This document shows, in pieces, positions 28,866 to 35,397 of a stretch of DNA of 35,397 nt. The position numbers were made by a program, and so were the translations under genes. The stretch is from Ferruginibacter sp. (GTDB taxonomy: Bacteria; Bacteroidota; Bacteroidia; Chitinophagales; Chitinophagaceae): NCBI GenBank assembly GCA_025352695.1, contig JANXSK010000065.1, positions 1-35,397 of the forward strand, read 5' to 3'. The stretch's first letter is position 1, and every line of letters begins with the position of its first letter. The notes below the pieces were generated by a model, which worked only from the letters and a program-made list of their open reading frames with translations, was not told the DNA's origin and searched no databases.

Positions 28866-30650
28866 ATGTGTAGAATAGCCGGAATAATCAATCGTTCAAT
28901 GCCTGTTGAAGCAATGAAGGTTGTGGTTAAGGAGATGTGCCAAATATTAAAACATGGTGGCCCTGATGATGAAGGAATTTATACCAATGAAATTAATCAC
29001 CTTGTTTTAGGCCACAGACGACTTTCTTTAATTGATCTTTCAGCTGCTGGTCACCAGCCAATGACTTATAGAAATGAGCGTTTTGTTATAAGTTACAATG
29101 GTGAATTGTACAATTATCCTGAGTTAAAAATAATACTGCAAAAGGCTGGTTGCTTATTTACAACAGCGAGTGATACAGAAGTTATACTTGCAGCTTTTGC
29201 TACCTGGGGTGCTGACGCATTTGCAAAGTTTAATGGTATGTTTGCTTTTGCTTTATGGGATAATGCCACCGGTGATATTTATCTTGTTAGAGATGCAGCA
29301 GGCATTAAACCACTCTATTTTGCACATACAAAAGAAGGTTTAGCTTTTGCATCTGAAGTAAGGGCATTTAAACCAATTGCTTACCTTCAAACGCCACATC
29401 CACACTGGCAGGTTTTTCTGATGGCTTATGGTCACCTTCCAGAACCGGTTACTACTTTAAAAAACGTTCATCCATTAAAAAAAGGTTGCTATCTGCAATA
29501 TAATACTGCAACCAATCTAATAAAGCAGGAAGCGTTTATCCGTTATAATTACATTGAACAAATAAATAATAGGAAAGAAGCTATTGAATTGTTGCAACAA
29601 ACCCTTAAAAAAGCTGTAAAAAGTCACCTGATAGCTGATGCGCCAATTGGTGTATTTTTAAGTGGTGGTTTAGATTCTAGCATCATTGCACGCCTTGCCA
29701 ACGAACAACACTTCGATATCAATACCATTTCACTTTTTTTTGAAGATAATAAATTTTCTGAAAAAAAATACCAGGACCTTTTACAAGAAAAAATGTCAGG
29801 AAGTCATTACCAGCAATTACTGGAGGAAGGTAGTTTTCATGCAGATTTACCATCCATAATTGGTGCTATGGATTTGCCTAGTTGCGATGGAATAAATACC
29901 TGGTACATAAGTAAGTTCGCTAAACAACAAGGATTAAAAGCAGTTTTATCTGGTATCGGTGGCGACGAATTATTTGGTGGCTATCCTTCCTTTAAAAGAA
30001 TAACCGCCGCATTAATGGCACAACAAATACCTGATGCTCTTTTAAGATCAGGAAGATTTAGTGGAGCAAAAAAAATACGCAGACTCGGTTATCTCAGCAT
30101 ACCAGGTGCCGTAGGAATGTATCTGTTTTTACGTGGTCAGTTCATACCGTCGGAAGTAGCGGACTATTTAAATGCCAGCGAAGAAGAAGTGTGGAGCATT
30201 TTGGGTGATGAGCCTCAAATACCCTACATTGGTAACCTTACCCCAAAAAATCAGGCTAGTTGGGTGGAGATGAATTTATTTATGCAAAATCAGTTATTAA
30301 GAGATGCGGATGTAATGAGTATGGCACATGGTGTTGAAATTAGAATTCCGTTTTTAGATGCCGATTTTTTGCGGCTTTCACTTAAAATATGCACTAATAT
30401 TAAGTATTCCGGCAAAAATAATAAACAATTACTGATAGATAGTTTTAAAAATATTTTACCAATGCAGGTTTGGAACAGACCTAAAATGGGGTTTACATTT
30501 CCTTTTAAAGACTGGCTTTTAAATGATAAATATGCAGAAAGTAAAACCGGAACAAAAACAGCAATCTATCATAAAAAATTTACAAATGGGATGTTGCATT
30601 GGTCGCAATTTTTAACTGTTTTTTTAATTGAAAATAATACAGGTGCATAA
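28866..30650 (+). CDS. asnB: Asparagine synthase (glutamine-hydrolysing) family protein
   Basis: The 594-residue protein starts MCRIAGI, so Cys2 becomes the N-terminal nucleophile of the class II glutaminase domain. GHRRLSLIDLS, YNGELYNYPEL and ASDTEVILAAF are the usual glutaminase blocks. The synthetase domain contains the PP-loop GVFLSGGLDSSI near residue 266 and SGIGGDELFGGYP, which binds ATP and activates a carboxylate. The C-terminal MAHGVEIRIPFLDADF and WNRPKMGFTFPF are typical. The general activity is glutamine-dependent amidation. In polysaccharide clusters such paralogues often amidate a uronic acid rather than aspartate, which is likely here but cannot be proven. It overlaps the next gene by 23 bp, implying coupled translation. 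Confidence 0.9.
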   Translation: MCRIAGIINRSMPVEAMKVVVKEMCQILKHGGPDDEGIYTNEINHLVLGHRRLSLIDLSAAGHQPMTYRNERFVISYNGELYNYPELKIILQKAGCLFTTASDTEVILAAFATWGADAFAKFNGMFAFALWDNATGDIYLVRDAAGIKPLYFAHTKEGLAFASEVRAFKPIAYLQTPHPHWQVFLMAYGHLPEPVTTLKNVHPLKKGCYLQYNTATNLIKQEAFIRYNYIEQINNRKEAIELLQQTLKKAVKSHLIADAPIGVFLSGGLDSSIIARLANEQHFDINTISLFFEDNKFSEKKYQDLLQEKMSGSHYQQLLEEGSFHADLPSIIGAMDLPSCDGINTWYISKFAKQQGLKAVLSGIGGDELFGGYPSFKRITAALMAQQIPDALLRSGRFSGAKKIRRLGYLSIPGAVGMYLFLRGQFIPSEVADYLNASEEEVWSILGDEPQIPYIGNLTPKNQASWVEMNLFMQNQLLRDADVMSMAHGVEIRIPFLDADFLRLSLKICTNIKYSGKNNKQLLIDSFKNILPMQVWNRPKMGFTFPFKDWLLNDKYAESKTGTKTAIYHKKFTNGMLHWSQFLTVFLIENNTGA

Positions 30651-31764
30651 TTTAAATACTATATTTTTAACACTCAGGGTATTTTCTGCAACAGGTGGTA
30701 TTGAAAAAGTTTGCAGTTTAGCCGGTAAGGCGTTGCACGAATTTTCTACAACATCAACTAACCAAAATGTAAAGATTCTTTCACTGTATGATGAACCTGG
30801 TGATATCAATGAATTGTATTTTCCTGCAACTATTTTTGCTGGTTTTGGAAAACATAGATTTAAATTTTTATTGGCAGCATTAAAAGAAGGTAGAAAAAGC
30901 CAGACAGTTATTTTAAGCCATGTCAATTTATTATTAGTAGGCTTTATGATCAGGTTAATTTCTCCAAAAACAAAATTGGTTTTAATTGCACATGGTATTG
31001 AGGTTTGGAACAAGCTTCCCCGTTGGAAAAAAATGATGCTGAATCAATTTGATAAGATATTGCCGGTGAGTGAATTTACAAAAAATAAGATGATTGATTT
31101 GTACCACTTTCCAGAAGTGAAATTCGCCGTTATTAATAATTGTATCGATCCGTTTTTACCATTACCATTGTCAGCACAAAAACCAGTGCACCTGCTTAAA
31201 CGGTACAATTTCGATTTCAATGATATCATTTTATTAACGCTAACCCGGATTGCTTCAAAAGAACGGTATAAAGGGTACGATCAGGTAATGAAGGCTGTGC
31301 ATGATTTAAAAGCACAATACCCCACAATTAAATACCTGATGGTGGGTAAGTATGACAGGCAGGAAAAAAATAGAATTGACGCAATCATTGATCGATTAAA
31401 TTTAAAGAACCATATTGTTTTGGCGGGCTTTATTCCTGACGAAGAGTTGGCAGCGCATTTTTCTCTAGCTAACTTATACATTATGCCCAGTAGAAAAGAA
31501 GGCTTTGGCATTGTGTTTATTGAAGCCATGTTTTATGGCAAACCTGTTATAGCCGGTAATATGGATGGATCTGTAGATGCACTAAAAAATGGTGCTTTTG
31601 GGTTGCTTGTAAACCCTACAGATCAACAACAAATTACCGATGGCATCAGGGAGGTGATTTTAAATAAAGAAAAATATATTCCCAAACACGAAGAAGTTAT
31701 GGCACATTTTAGTTACGATGTATATAAAGAAAAGCTGTGGAAAATTATGGAACAAATTGCATAA
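30628..31764 (+). CDS. Family GT4 glycosyltransferase
   Basis: The 378-residue protein is a GT-B-fold retaining glycosyltransferase. The acceptor half includes TLRVFSATGGIEKVCSLAGKAL with the Gly-rich loop. The donor-binding half has ILLTLTRIASKERYKGYDQV, LVGKYDRQEK-like strands, HIVLAGFIPDEELAAHF, and the family signature MPSRKEGFGIVFIEAMFYGKPVI with its EX7E-type acidic residues. It adds a sugar to the growing repeat unit at the cytoplasmic side of the inner membrane; the donor sugar is unknown. The start chosen is TTG 30628, inside the end of asnB, because it preserves the KIIQVHNLN strand; GTG 30643 is an alternative. Confidence 0.9.
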   Translation: MKIIQVHNLNTIFLTLRVFSATGGIEKVCSLAGKALHEFSTTSTNQNVKILSLYDEPGDINELYFPATIFAGFGKHRFKFLLAALKEGRKSQTVILSHVNLLLVGFMIRLISPKTKLVLIAHGIEVWNKLPRWKKMMLNQFDKILPVSEFTKNKMIDLYHFPEVKFAVINNCIDPFLPLPLSAQKPVHLLKRYNFDFNDIILLTLTRIASKERYKGYDQVMKAVHDLKAQYPTIKYLMVGKYDRQEKNRIDAIIDRLNLKNHIVLAGFIPDEELAAHFSLANLYIMPSRKEGFGIVFIEAMFYGKPVIAGNMDGSVDALKNGAFGLLVNPTDQQQITDGIREVILNKEKYIPKHEEVMAHFSYDVYKEKLWKIMEQIA

Positions 31765-31929
31765 TGCAGGAACAGCTTTTATCTAACATCCCGTCTTATT
31801 TTAACATCAGCATCAACCTGTAACTCATAATTTAATGTTGTTTAGGTAAGTCCTTCCCACTGTTTTGAAAAAGATAAAAGTGAATAATGAAAATAAAAAA
31901 TTGTCTTACTAAATAGCATTAACGCATAA

Positions 31930-32529
31930 GTGCATCCAGTTAACTTTCTAAAACACGATACTGCTGTAATTGATGCTGGTTGCATCATTGGTGCAGGTAC
32001 CCAGGTATGGCATTTTAGTCACCTTATGAAAGGATGTATTGTAGGCAGCAAATGTAACATCGGACAAAATGTTTTTATTGGAAAAGACGTTGTGCTGGGC
32101 AACAATGTAAAAGTGCAAAACAATGTATCCATTTATACAGGTGTAACCTGTGGTGATGATGTATTTCTTGGCCCGTCGATGGTATTTACAAATGTTATAA
32201 ATCCTCGCAGTGCTATTGACCGAAAAAATCAGTTAAAAAAGACCGTTGTAAAAAGGGGTGCTAGCATTGGTGCAAATGCTACCATTGTATGCGGTAATAC
32301 TCTCGGTGAATATTGCATGGTGGGGGCAGGTAGTGTAATAACCAAACCTGTAAAACCTTATGCTTTAATGATTGGTAATCCTGCCCTTCAAAAAGGCTGG
32401 GTGAGTGAATATGGACATACACTTTCGTTTTCAACAGCGGGCATAGCAGTTTGTCCGGAAAGTGGCGAAGCATATAGGTTAGAAAATGAAACTGTCACAA
32501 AAATAACTGGTAGCATAAAAGCTATTTAA
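31930..32529 (+). CDS. Left-handed beta-helix (hexapeptide) N-acetyltransferase, WbpD/WlbB-like
   Basis: The 199-residue protein consists of isoleucine-rich hexapeptide repeats: IDAGCIIGAGTQVWHFSHL, then GSKCNIGQNVFIGKDVVLGNNV, GVTCGDDVFLGPSMVFTN, and GASIGANATIVCGNTLGEYCMVGAGSVI. This is the left-handed beta-helix of acetyl-CoA-dependent sugar acetyltransferases. The loop VINPRSAIDRKNQLKKT and the ending IGNPALQKGWVSEYGH match the WbpD/WlbB group that N-acetylates UDP-3-amino-uronic acids, so it probably completes a diacetylated amino sugar precursor. The start is GTG 31930, with no in-frame ATG nearby and 165 bp of unremarkable sequence upstream. Confidence 0.88.
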   Translation: MHPVNFLKHDTAVIDAGCIIGAGTQVWHFSHLMKGCIVGSKCNIGQNVFIGKDVVLGNNVKVQNNVSIYTGVTCGDDVFLGPSMVFTNVINPRSAIDRKNQLKKTVVKRGASIGANATIVCGNTLGEYCMVGAGSVITKPVKPYALMIGNPALQKGWVSEYGHTLSFSTAGIAVCPESGEAYRLENETVTKITGSIKAI

Positions 32530-32633
32530 CTGCTGTAACAAAAAATAGTTCTGGCTGCTCAAACATAAAAATCTCAATCATTGTAATATCAATATGCTGA
32601 GTTTTTCTTTTCACTTTTAGTTTTACATTTGTA

Positions 32634-33506
32634 ATGCAAACGCACGCCGAATACAAATCCGATAACGATTACTGGGATCTAATACTGGAACCCAAAGCAG
32701 CTTTTTTTGATCTGCAATTAAAAGAGGTTTGGAAATACAAAGACCTGTTATGGTTATTTGTAAAGAGAGATTTTGCAGCGCAATACAAGCAAACTATTCT
32801 TGGTCCGTTATGGCATTTTATACAACCTGTTTTTACTACGATCGTTTTTTTATTGGTGTTCGGAAAAATAGCCAATATTTCTACCGATGGACTTGAGCCT
32901 GCATTATTTTACATGAGTGGTATCACCATCTGGAATTATTTTAGCGCCTGTTTAACCGCCACCTCTAACACCTTTGTGGCCAATGCAGGCATTTTTGGTA
33001 AAGTATATTTTCCCCGGCTTGTTATACCGCTTAGCACAGTGTTAAGCAACATGGTAAAATTCGGCATACAATTTTTACTGCTGCTGGGTGTAATGGTTTG
33101 GTATGGTGTAAAAAGTCATCATTTTTATTTTGGTATTAGTTGGTTATTAATTCCCTTATTGGTGTTGATGATGGCAGGGCTAGGTTTAGGGCTTGGCATT
33201 ATCATTTCATCGCTTACCACCAAGTACCGCGATTTTACCGTACTGATTGGTTTTGCGGTACAACTGCTCATGTACGCAACACCCATCGCATATCCCTTAT
33301 CTTTTTTAAAAGGTAAAAGTTTTGCCGCATGGATTGCTTGGAATCCTTTAACACCCATCGTTGAAGCATTTCGCTTTGCGTTGTTTGGATCCGGTACAGT
33401 ACATGTTGGGGGGCTTCTTTTCAGCGGTGGTATTATTGCACTATTTCTATTGGTGGGTATGCTGGTGTTTAGTAAAGTGGAACGTACTTTTATGGATACT
33501 GTTTAA
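32634..33506 (+). CDS. Polysaccharide ABC transporter permease (Wzm-like)
   Basis: The 290-residue protein is an ABC-2 type permease. The amphipathic N terminus LKEVWKYKDLLWLFVKRDFA and the signature YKQTILGPLWHFIQPVFTTIVF precede six hydrophobic segments ending near residue 282. It forms the inner-membrane channel that exports a completed, lipid-linked polysaccharide or O-antigen with the Wzt ATPase. Wzm and Wzt genes are normally adjacent; here 1.8 kb lie between it and the start of the ATPase gene, holding a decayed four-helix-bundle gene, repeats and an acyltransferase gene. Confidence 0.93.
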   Translation: MQTHAEYKSDNDYWDLILEPKAAFFDLQLKEVWKYKDLLWLFVKRDFAAQYKQTILGPLWHFIQPVFTTIVFLLVFGKIANISTDGLEPALFYMSGITIWNYFSACLTATSNTFVANAGIFGKVYFPRLVIPLSTVLSNMVKFGIQFLLLLGVMVWYGVKSHHFYFGISWLLIPLLVLMMAGLGLGLGIIISSLTTKYRDFTVLIGFAVQLLMYATPIAYPLSFLKGKSFAAWIAWNPLTPIVEAFRFALFGSGTVHVGGLLFSGGIIALFLLVGMLVFSKVERTFMDTV

Positions 33507-33519
33507 TGCTGGCTGAAGA

Positions 33520-33542
33520 TTGAAAGTTAAAGGTTGAAGGTT
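33520..33542 (+). repeat. Left direct repeat flanking the decayed gene
   Basis: This 23-bp sequence matches 33985-34007 at 21 of 23 positions in the same orientation (shared core AAGGTTGAAGGTT). It lies between the wzm stop and the first codon of the four-helix-bundle pseudogene. Confidence 0.7.
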
Positions 33543-33581
33543 CGTGGTTGATTATTCATGGTTTTAAATTGGTTAAAAATA

Positions 33582-33950
33582 ATGGCAACGGTATCAAACT
33601 TGGAAGATCTTGGAATATGACAAATGGCCAGGCCTACAGGCAATAGATATTTACCAACTATGTATTACAAAACTATTTTCAAAAGACTGGGAATTAAAAA
33701 ATAAAATTAATGGAGTTTCTGGCTCGGTGATGGATAATATTGCAGAAGGTTTTGAACGCTCCGGCAATAAAGAGTTTATCAATTTTATTGATTGCAAAAG
33801 GTTCAAATGGCGAAGTGCGTTCTCAACTATGCAGGGGTAAAAAAAGAATTATGTATTACCAGAAAAATTTGATTTTCTAAAAATAAATTGTATAACACTT
33901 AGCAAAAAAAAAATTCATTTATAAAATATTTAATAGAATCCAATCAAAAG
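33582..33950 (+). pseudogene. Decayed four-helix-bundle (S23/IVP-like) protein gene
   Basis: Pieces of one four-helix-bundle protein are spread over all three frames. It begins MATVSNLEDLGI in frame at 33582. A TGA at 33618-33620 replaces the Trp of the family motif EDLxIWQMAR. The frame moves near 33634 to QAIDIYQL, then GSVMDNIAEGFERSGNKEFINF. Near 33787 it changes to IAKGSNGEVRSQL, then after about 33838 back to NYVLPEKFDFLK, and finally to SFIKYLI at 33915. This makes one nonsense and at least four frame changes, several at short homopolymers. Intact members are about 120 residues and are related to proteins encoded in 23S rRNA intervening sequences and to Avd of diversity-generating retroelements. 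The gene is clearly dead here. Confidence 0.85.
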
Positions 33951-33984
33951 AAATTTAGATATGTTGAAGTTCGTTGGTTGGAAG

Positions 33985-34007
33985 TTGAAAGTGGAAGGTT
34001 GAAGGTT
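33985..34007 (+). repeat. Right direct repeat flanking the decayed gene
   Basis: This is the partner of 33520-33542 (21 of 23 positions identical, same orientation). The two bracket 442 bp that contain the four-helix-bundle remnant. Similar GGTTGA-rich words continue into the palindromic element that starts at 34018. Confidence 0.7.
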
Positions 34008-34017
34008 AAAGAAAGTT

Positions 34018-34159
34018 GATGGTTGATGGTTATAGATTTCGTTTTTTAATATAATTTCTTCCAAAATATATAATTTTAAATTATTAAAAGGTTAAAGGGT
34101 TCCATGTTTCAAAAGCTTGCAAAATAATTGACGTCCTCAACTATGAACCATCAACCATC
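34018..34159 (+). repeat. Palindromic intergenic element, copy 2
   Basis: Perfect 14-bp inverted repeats (34018-34031 and 34146-34159, arm GATGGTTGATGGTT) enclose a core homologous to the reverse complement of 28695-28833. Shared blocks are 34051-34062 (ATAATTTCTTCC) and 34116-34131 (CTTGCAAAATAATTGA). The right arm overlaps the first codons of the acyltransferase gene. No coding frame is seen in the element itself. Confidence 0.78.
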
Positions 34160-35273
34160 ATCCTTAAACAATGAACCTTTAACTAAGTATTACCCCGCCA
34201 TTGATGGCTTGCGCTGCATGGCTGTTTTTTTAGTTTTACTGCACCACTCGGCAAAATATTTGGCTAACTATATTTATGCGGGGTTTTATGGCGTTGATTT
34301 ATTTTTTGTAATAAGTGGTTTTTTAGTAACTACTCTTTTATTAAAACCAACTACTAATTCGTTTAAACAAAATTATTTTCGCTTTATCGGCCGCCGAACG
34401 TTAAGGATATTTCCCATTTATTATTTAACAATTTTAATACTTTGGTTATTTGCACAACCCATCGTCAGAGAAAACTTATTTTACCTGTTGACCTATACTT
34501 TTAATTATGCATTGGTTTTGAAACAGCTCCCTAAATCACCTGTAAATCATCTATGGTCTTTATCTGTAGAAGAGCAGTTTTATTTATGTTGGCCTTTTGT
34601 GATGCTGTTATTAAAAAATAAAATAAAATGGCTTGTTATTGTAACCATGATGGTGGTAGTAGTTGGTTATGCGCAAGTAGTATTGTTGGTCTTTCCGTCA
34701 ATAGAGCGGTATAATTATATTTCTTTACTTACCAGGATGGCACCATTGGGGTTGGGTGCATTAGGTGCCATTGCAGCTTATAAAAACTGGTTACCGGATA
34801 ATATATTTACTAATAAAATAGTCGAATATTGTATGCTGTTGCTATTGGTAACAACGTTGGTTGCTGACTATAAATTTAAATTACCTGTGTTGGGATTGTG
34901 TTCGCTTTACCTCGTGCTAAAAGCTGCTTTTTATAAATTTTCACTTACATTTTTTAACCAATTTTTAAGCAACAAAAGTGTAAGGTTTCTTGGCTCTATT
35001 TCTTACGGCATTTACATATTTCACTACCCGATATTATTTTATGGTAACTATTATTTACTAGAGCCTTTTTTTAGAAATATAGATGTTAGTCTTTTAGGTA
35101 AGTTTCAAAAATATACCTGGCATACCTGGATAATAAAATTCCCTCTTTATTCAATCTTAAGCATTGGCCTTGCAGCCTTTTCATTTAAATATATCGAAAC
35201 ACCCATACTAAAATTAAAAGACAGGTTCTTTAAATATGAAGAAAATAAAACGCAGGCATTTGTAAACCAATAG
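34143..35273 (+). CDS. Membrane O-acyltransferase (OafA/YrhL family)
   Basis: From ATG 34143 the product is 376 residues. The first conserved block is YYPAIDGLRCMAVFLVLLHHS, containing the catalytic His of the acyltransferase-3 family. FYGVDLFFVISGFLVTTLLL, FIGRRTLRIFPIYYL with the conserved RR, and NHLWSLSVEEQFYLCWP follow; about ten membrane helices are expected. The family transfers acetyl or other acyl groups to polysaccharide on the periplasmic face, so it probably decorates the cluster's glycan. The start ATG and the residues NHQPS are encoded within or beside the right arm of the palindromic repeat. A TTG at 34128 would add five residues but seems less likely. Confidence 0.9.
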   Translation: MNHQPSSLNNEPLTKYYPAIDGLRCMAVFLVLLHHSAKYLANYIYAGFYGVDLFFVISGFLVTTLLLKPTTNSFKQNYFRFIGRRTLRIFPIYYLTILILWLFAQPIVRENLFYLLTYTFNYALVLKQLPKSPVNHLWSLSVEEQFYLCWPFVMLLLKNKIKWLVIVTMMVVVVGYAQVVLLVFPSIERYNYISLLTRMAPLGLGALGAIAAYKNWLPDNIFTNKIVEYCMLLLLVTTLVADYKFKLPVLGLCSLYLVLKAAFYKFSLTFFNQFLSNKSVRFLGSISYGIYIFHYPILFYGNYYLLEPFFRNIDVSLLGKFQKYTWHTWIIKFPLYSILSIGLAAFSFKYIETPILKLKDRFFKYEENKTQAFVNQ

Positions 35274-35322
35274 CGTAAGCAGCTAACAAAAATATCCTCC
35301 AACAAAAAACAAATAAACTTAC

Positions 35323-35397
35323 TTGAGTACCGTAATAAAAGTAGAAAATCTTTCCAAACAATACCGCCTTGGTTCAGTAGGTACGGGATCTTTTGCG
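35323..35397 (+). CDS. Polysaccharide ABC transporter ATPase (Wzt-like), 5' end only
   Basis: Only 25 codons are present before the window ends. Starting from TTG 35323 they read STVIKVENLSKQYRLGSVGT, the first strand and A-loop of an ATP-binding subunit. The KxYRLG pattern followed by a Gly/Thr stretch is characteristic of Wzt-type polysaccharide exporters. It should pair with the Wzm-like permease at 32634-33506. The Walker motifs and the possible C-terminal glycan-binding domain lie outside the window. It starts 49 bp after the acyltransferase stop. Confidence 0.82.
   Translation, partial: MSTVIKVENLSKQYRLGSVGTGSFA

Noticed and set aside
32624..32631. TACATTTG as the wzm promoter
   Set aside because: It matches TAnnTTTG but ends only 2 bp before the ATG, so transcription would begin inside the gene; the N-terminal residues after the ATG fit the family, hence probably coincidence.

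Overview
The window is AT-rich DNA from a member of the Bacteroidota, most likely the Chitinophagaceae/Sphingobacteriia side of the phylum. Supporting signs are a fused SecDF, the order nusB-DUF1573-yajC, a long (310-residue) NusB, promoters of the TAnnTTTG type, a secreted protein ending in a type IX secretion (T9SS) C-terminal domain, a PID-CTERM small protein, an UpxY-like antiterminator and rarely visible Shine-Dalgarno sequences. The family-level placement is inference. No tRNA, rRNA, CRISPR or transposase gene is visible.

Positions 1-6650: the 3' part of glgB and a secreted TPR protein are followed by a compact + strand group. It holds a tiny DPGSGS membrane protein with no canonical start codon, a NoeA-like methyltransferase and a membrane-anchored alkaline-phosphatase/LTA-synthase-fold protein, the last two directly abutting. 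This group looks like an uncharacterised envelope-modification module. A DUF1684 gene on the - strand is interrupted by one in-frame TAG.

Positions 6740-19650 are mostly housekeeping: secDF (-), a class A beta-lactamase-fold serine hydrolase (+), a class I aminotransferase (+), coaE, yajC, a DUF1573 protein and nusB (all -), the groES-groEL operon (+), and urocanate hydratase hutU (+) without other histidine-utilisation genes. Several carry phylum-type -7 promoter motifs, and hairpin terminators follow secDF, yajC and groEL.

Positions 20080-35397 are cell surface and exopolysaccharide: a 1307-residue T9SS cargo protein, a PID-CTERM peptide, then a polysaccharide cluster on the + strand. The cluster runs Wza-like export lipoprotein, Wzc-like tyrosine autokinase with a (YG)n tail, UpxY/NusG-like antiterminator, AsnB-type amidotransferase, GT4 glycosyltransferase, hexapeptide acetyltransferase, Wzm-type ABC permease, membrane O-acyltransferase, and the first codons of the Wzt-type ATPase. 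It appears to combine genes for sugar modification, glycan assembly, and two export routes (Wza/Wzc and ABC).

The least explained structures are intergenic. Two copies of a roughly 140-bp palindromic element lie in opposite orientation (28695-28833 and 34018-34159), the second supplying the start of the acyltransferase gene. A heavily decayed four-helix-bundle gene between near-identical 23-bp direct repeats lies between wzm and wzt.
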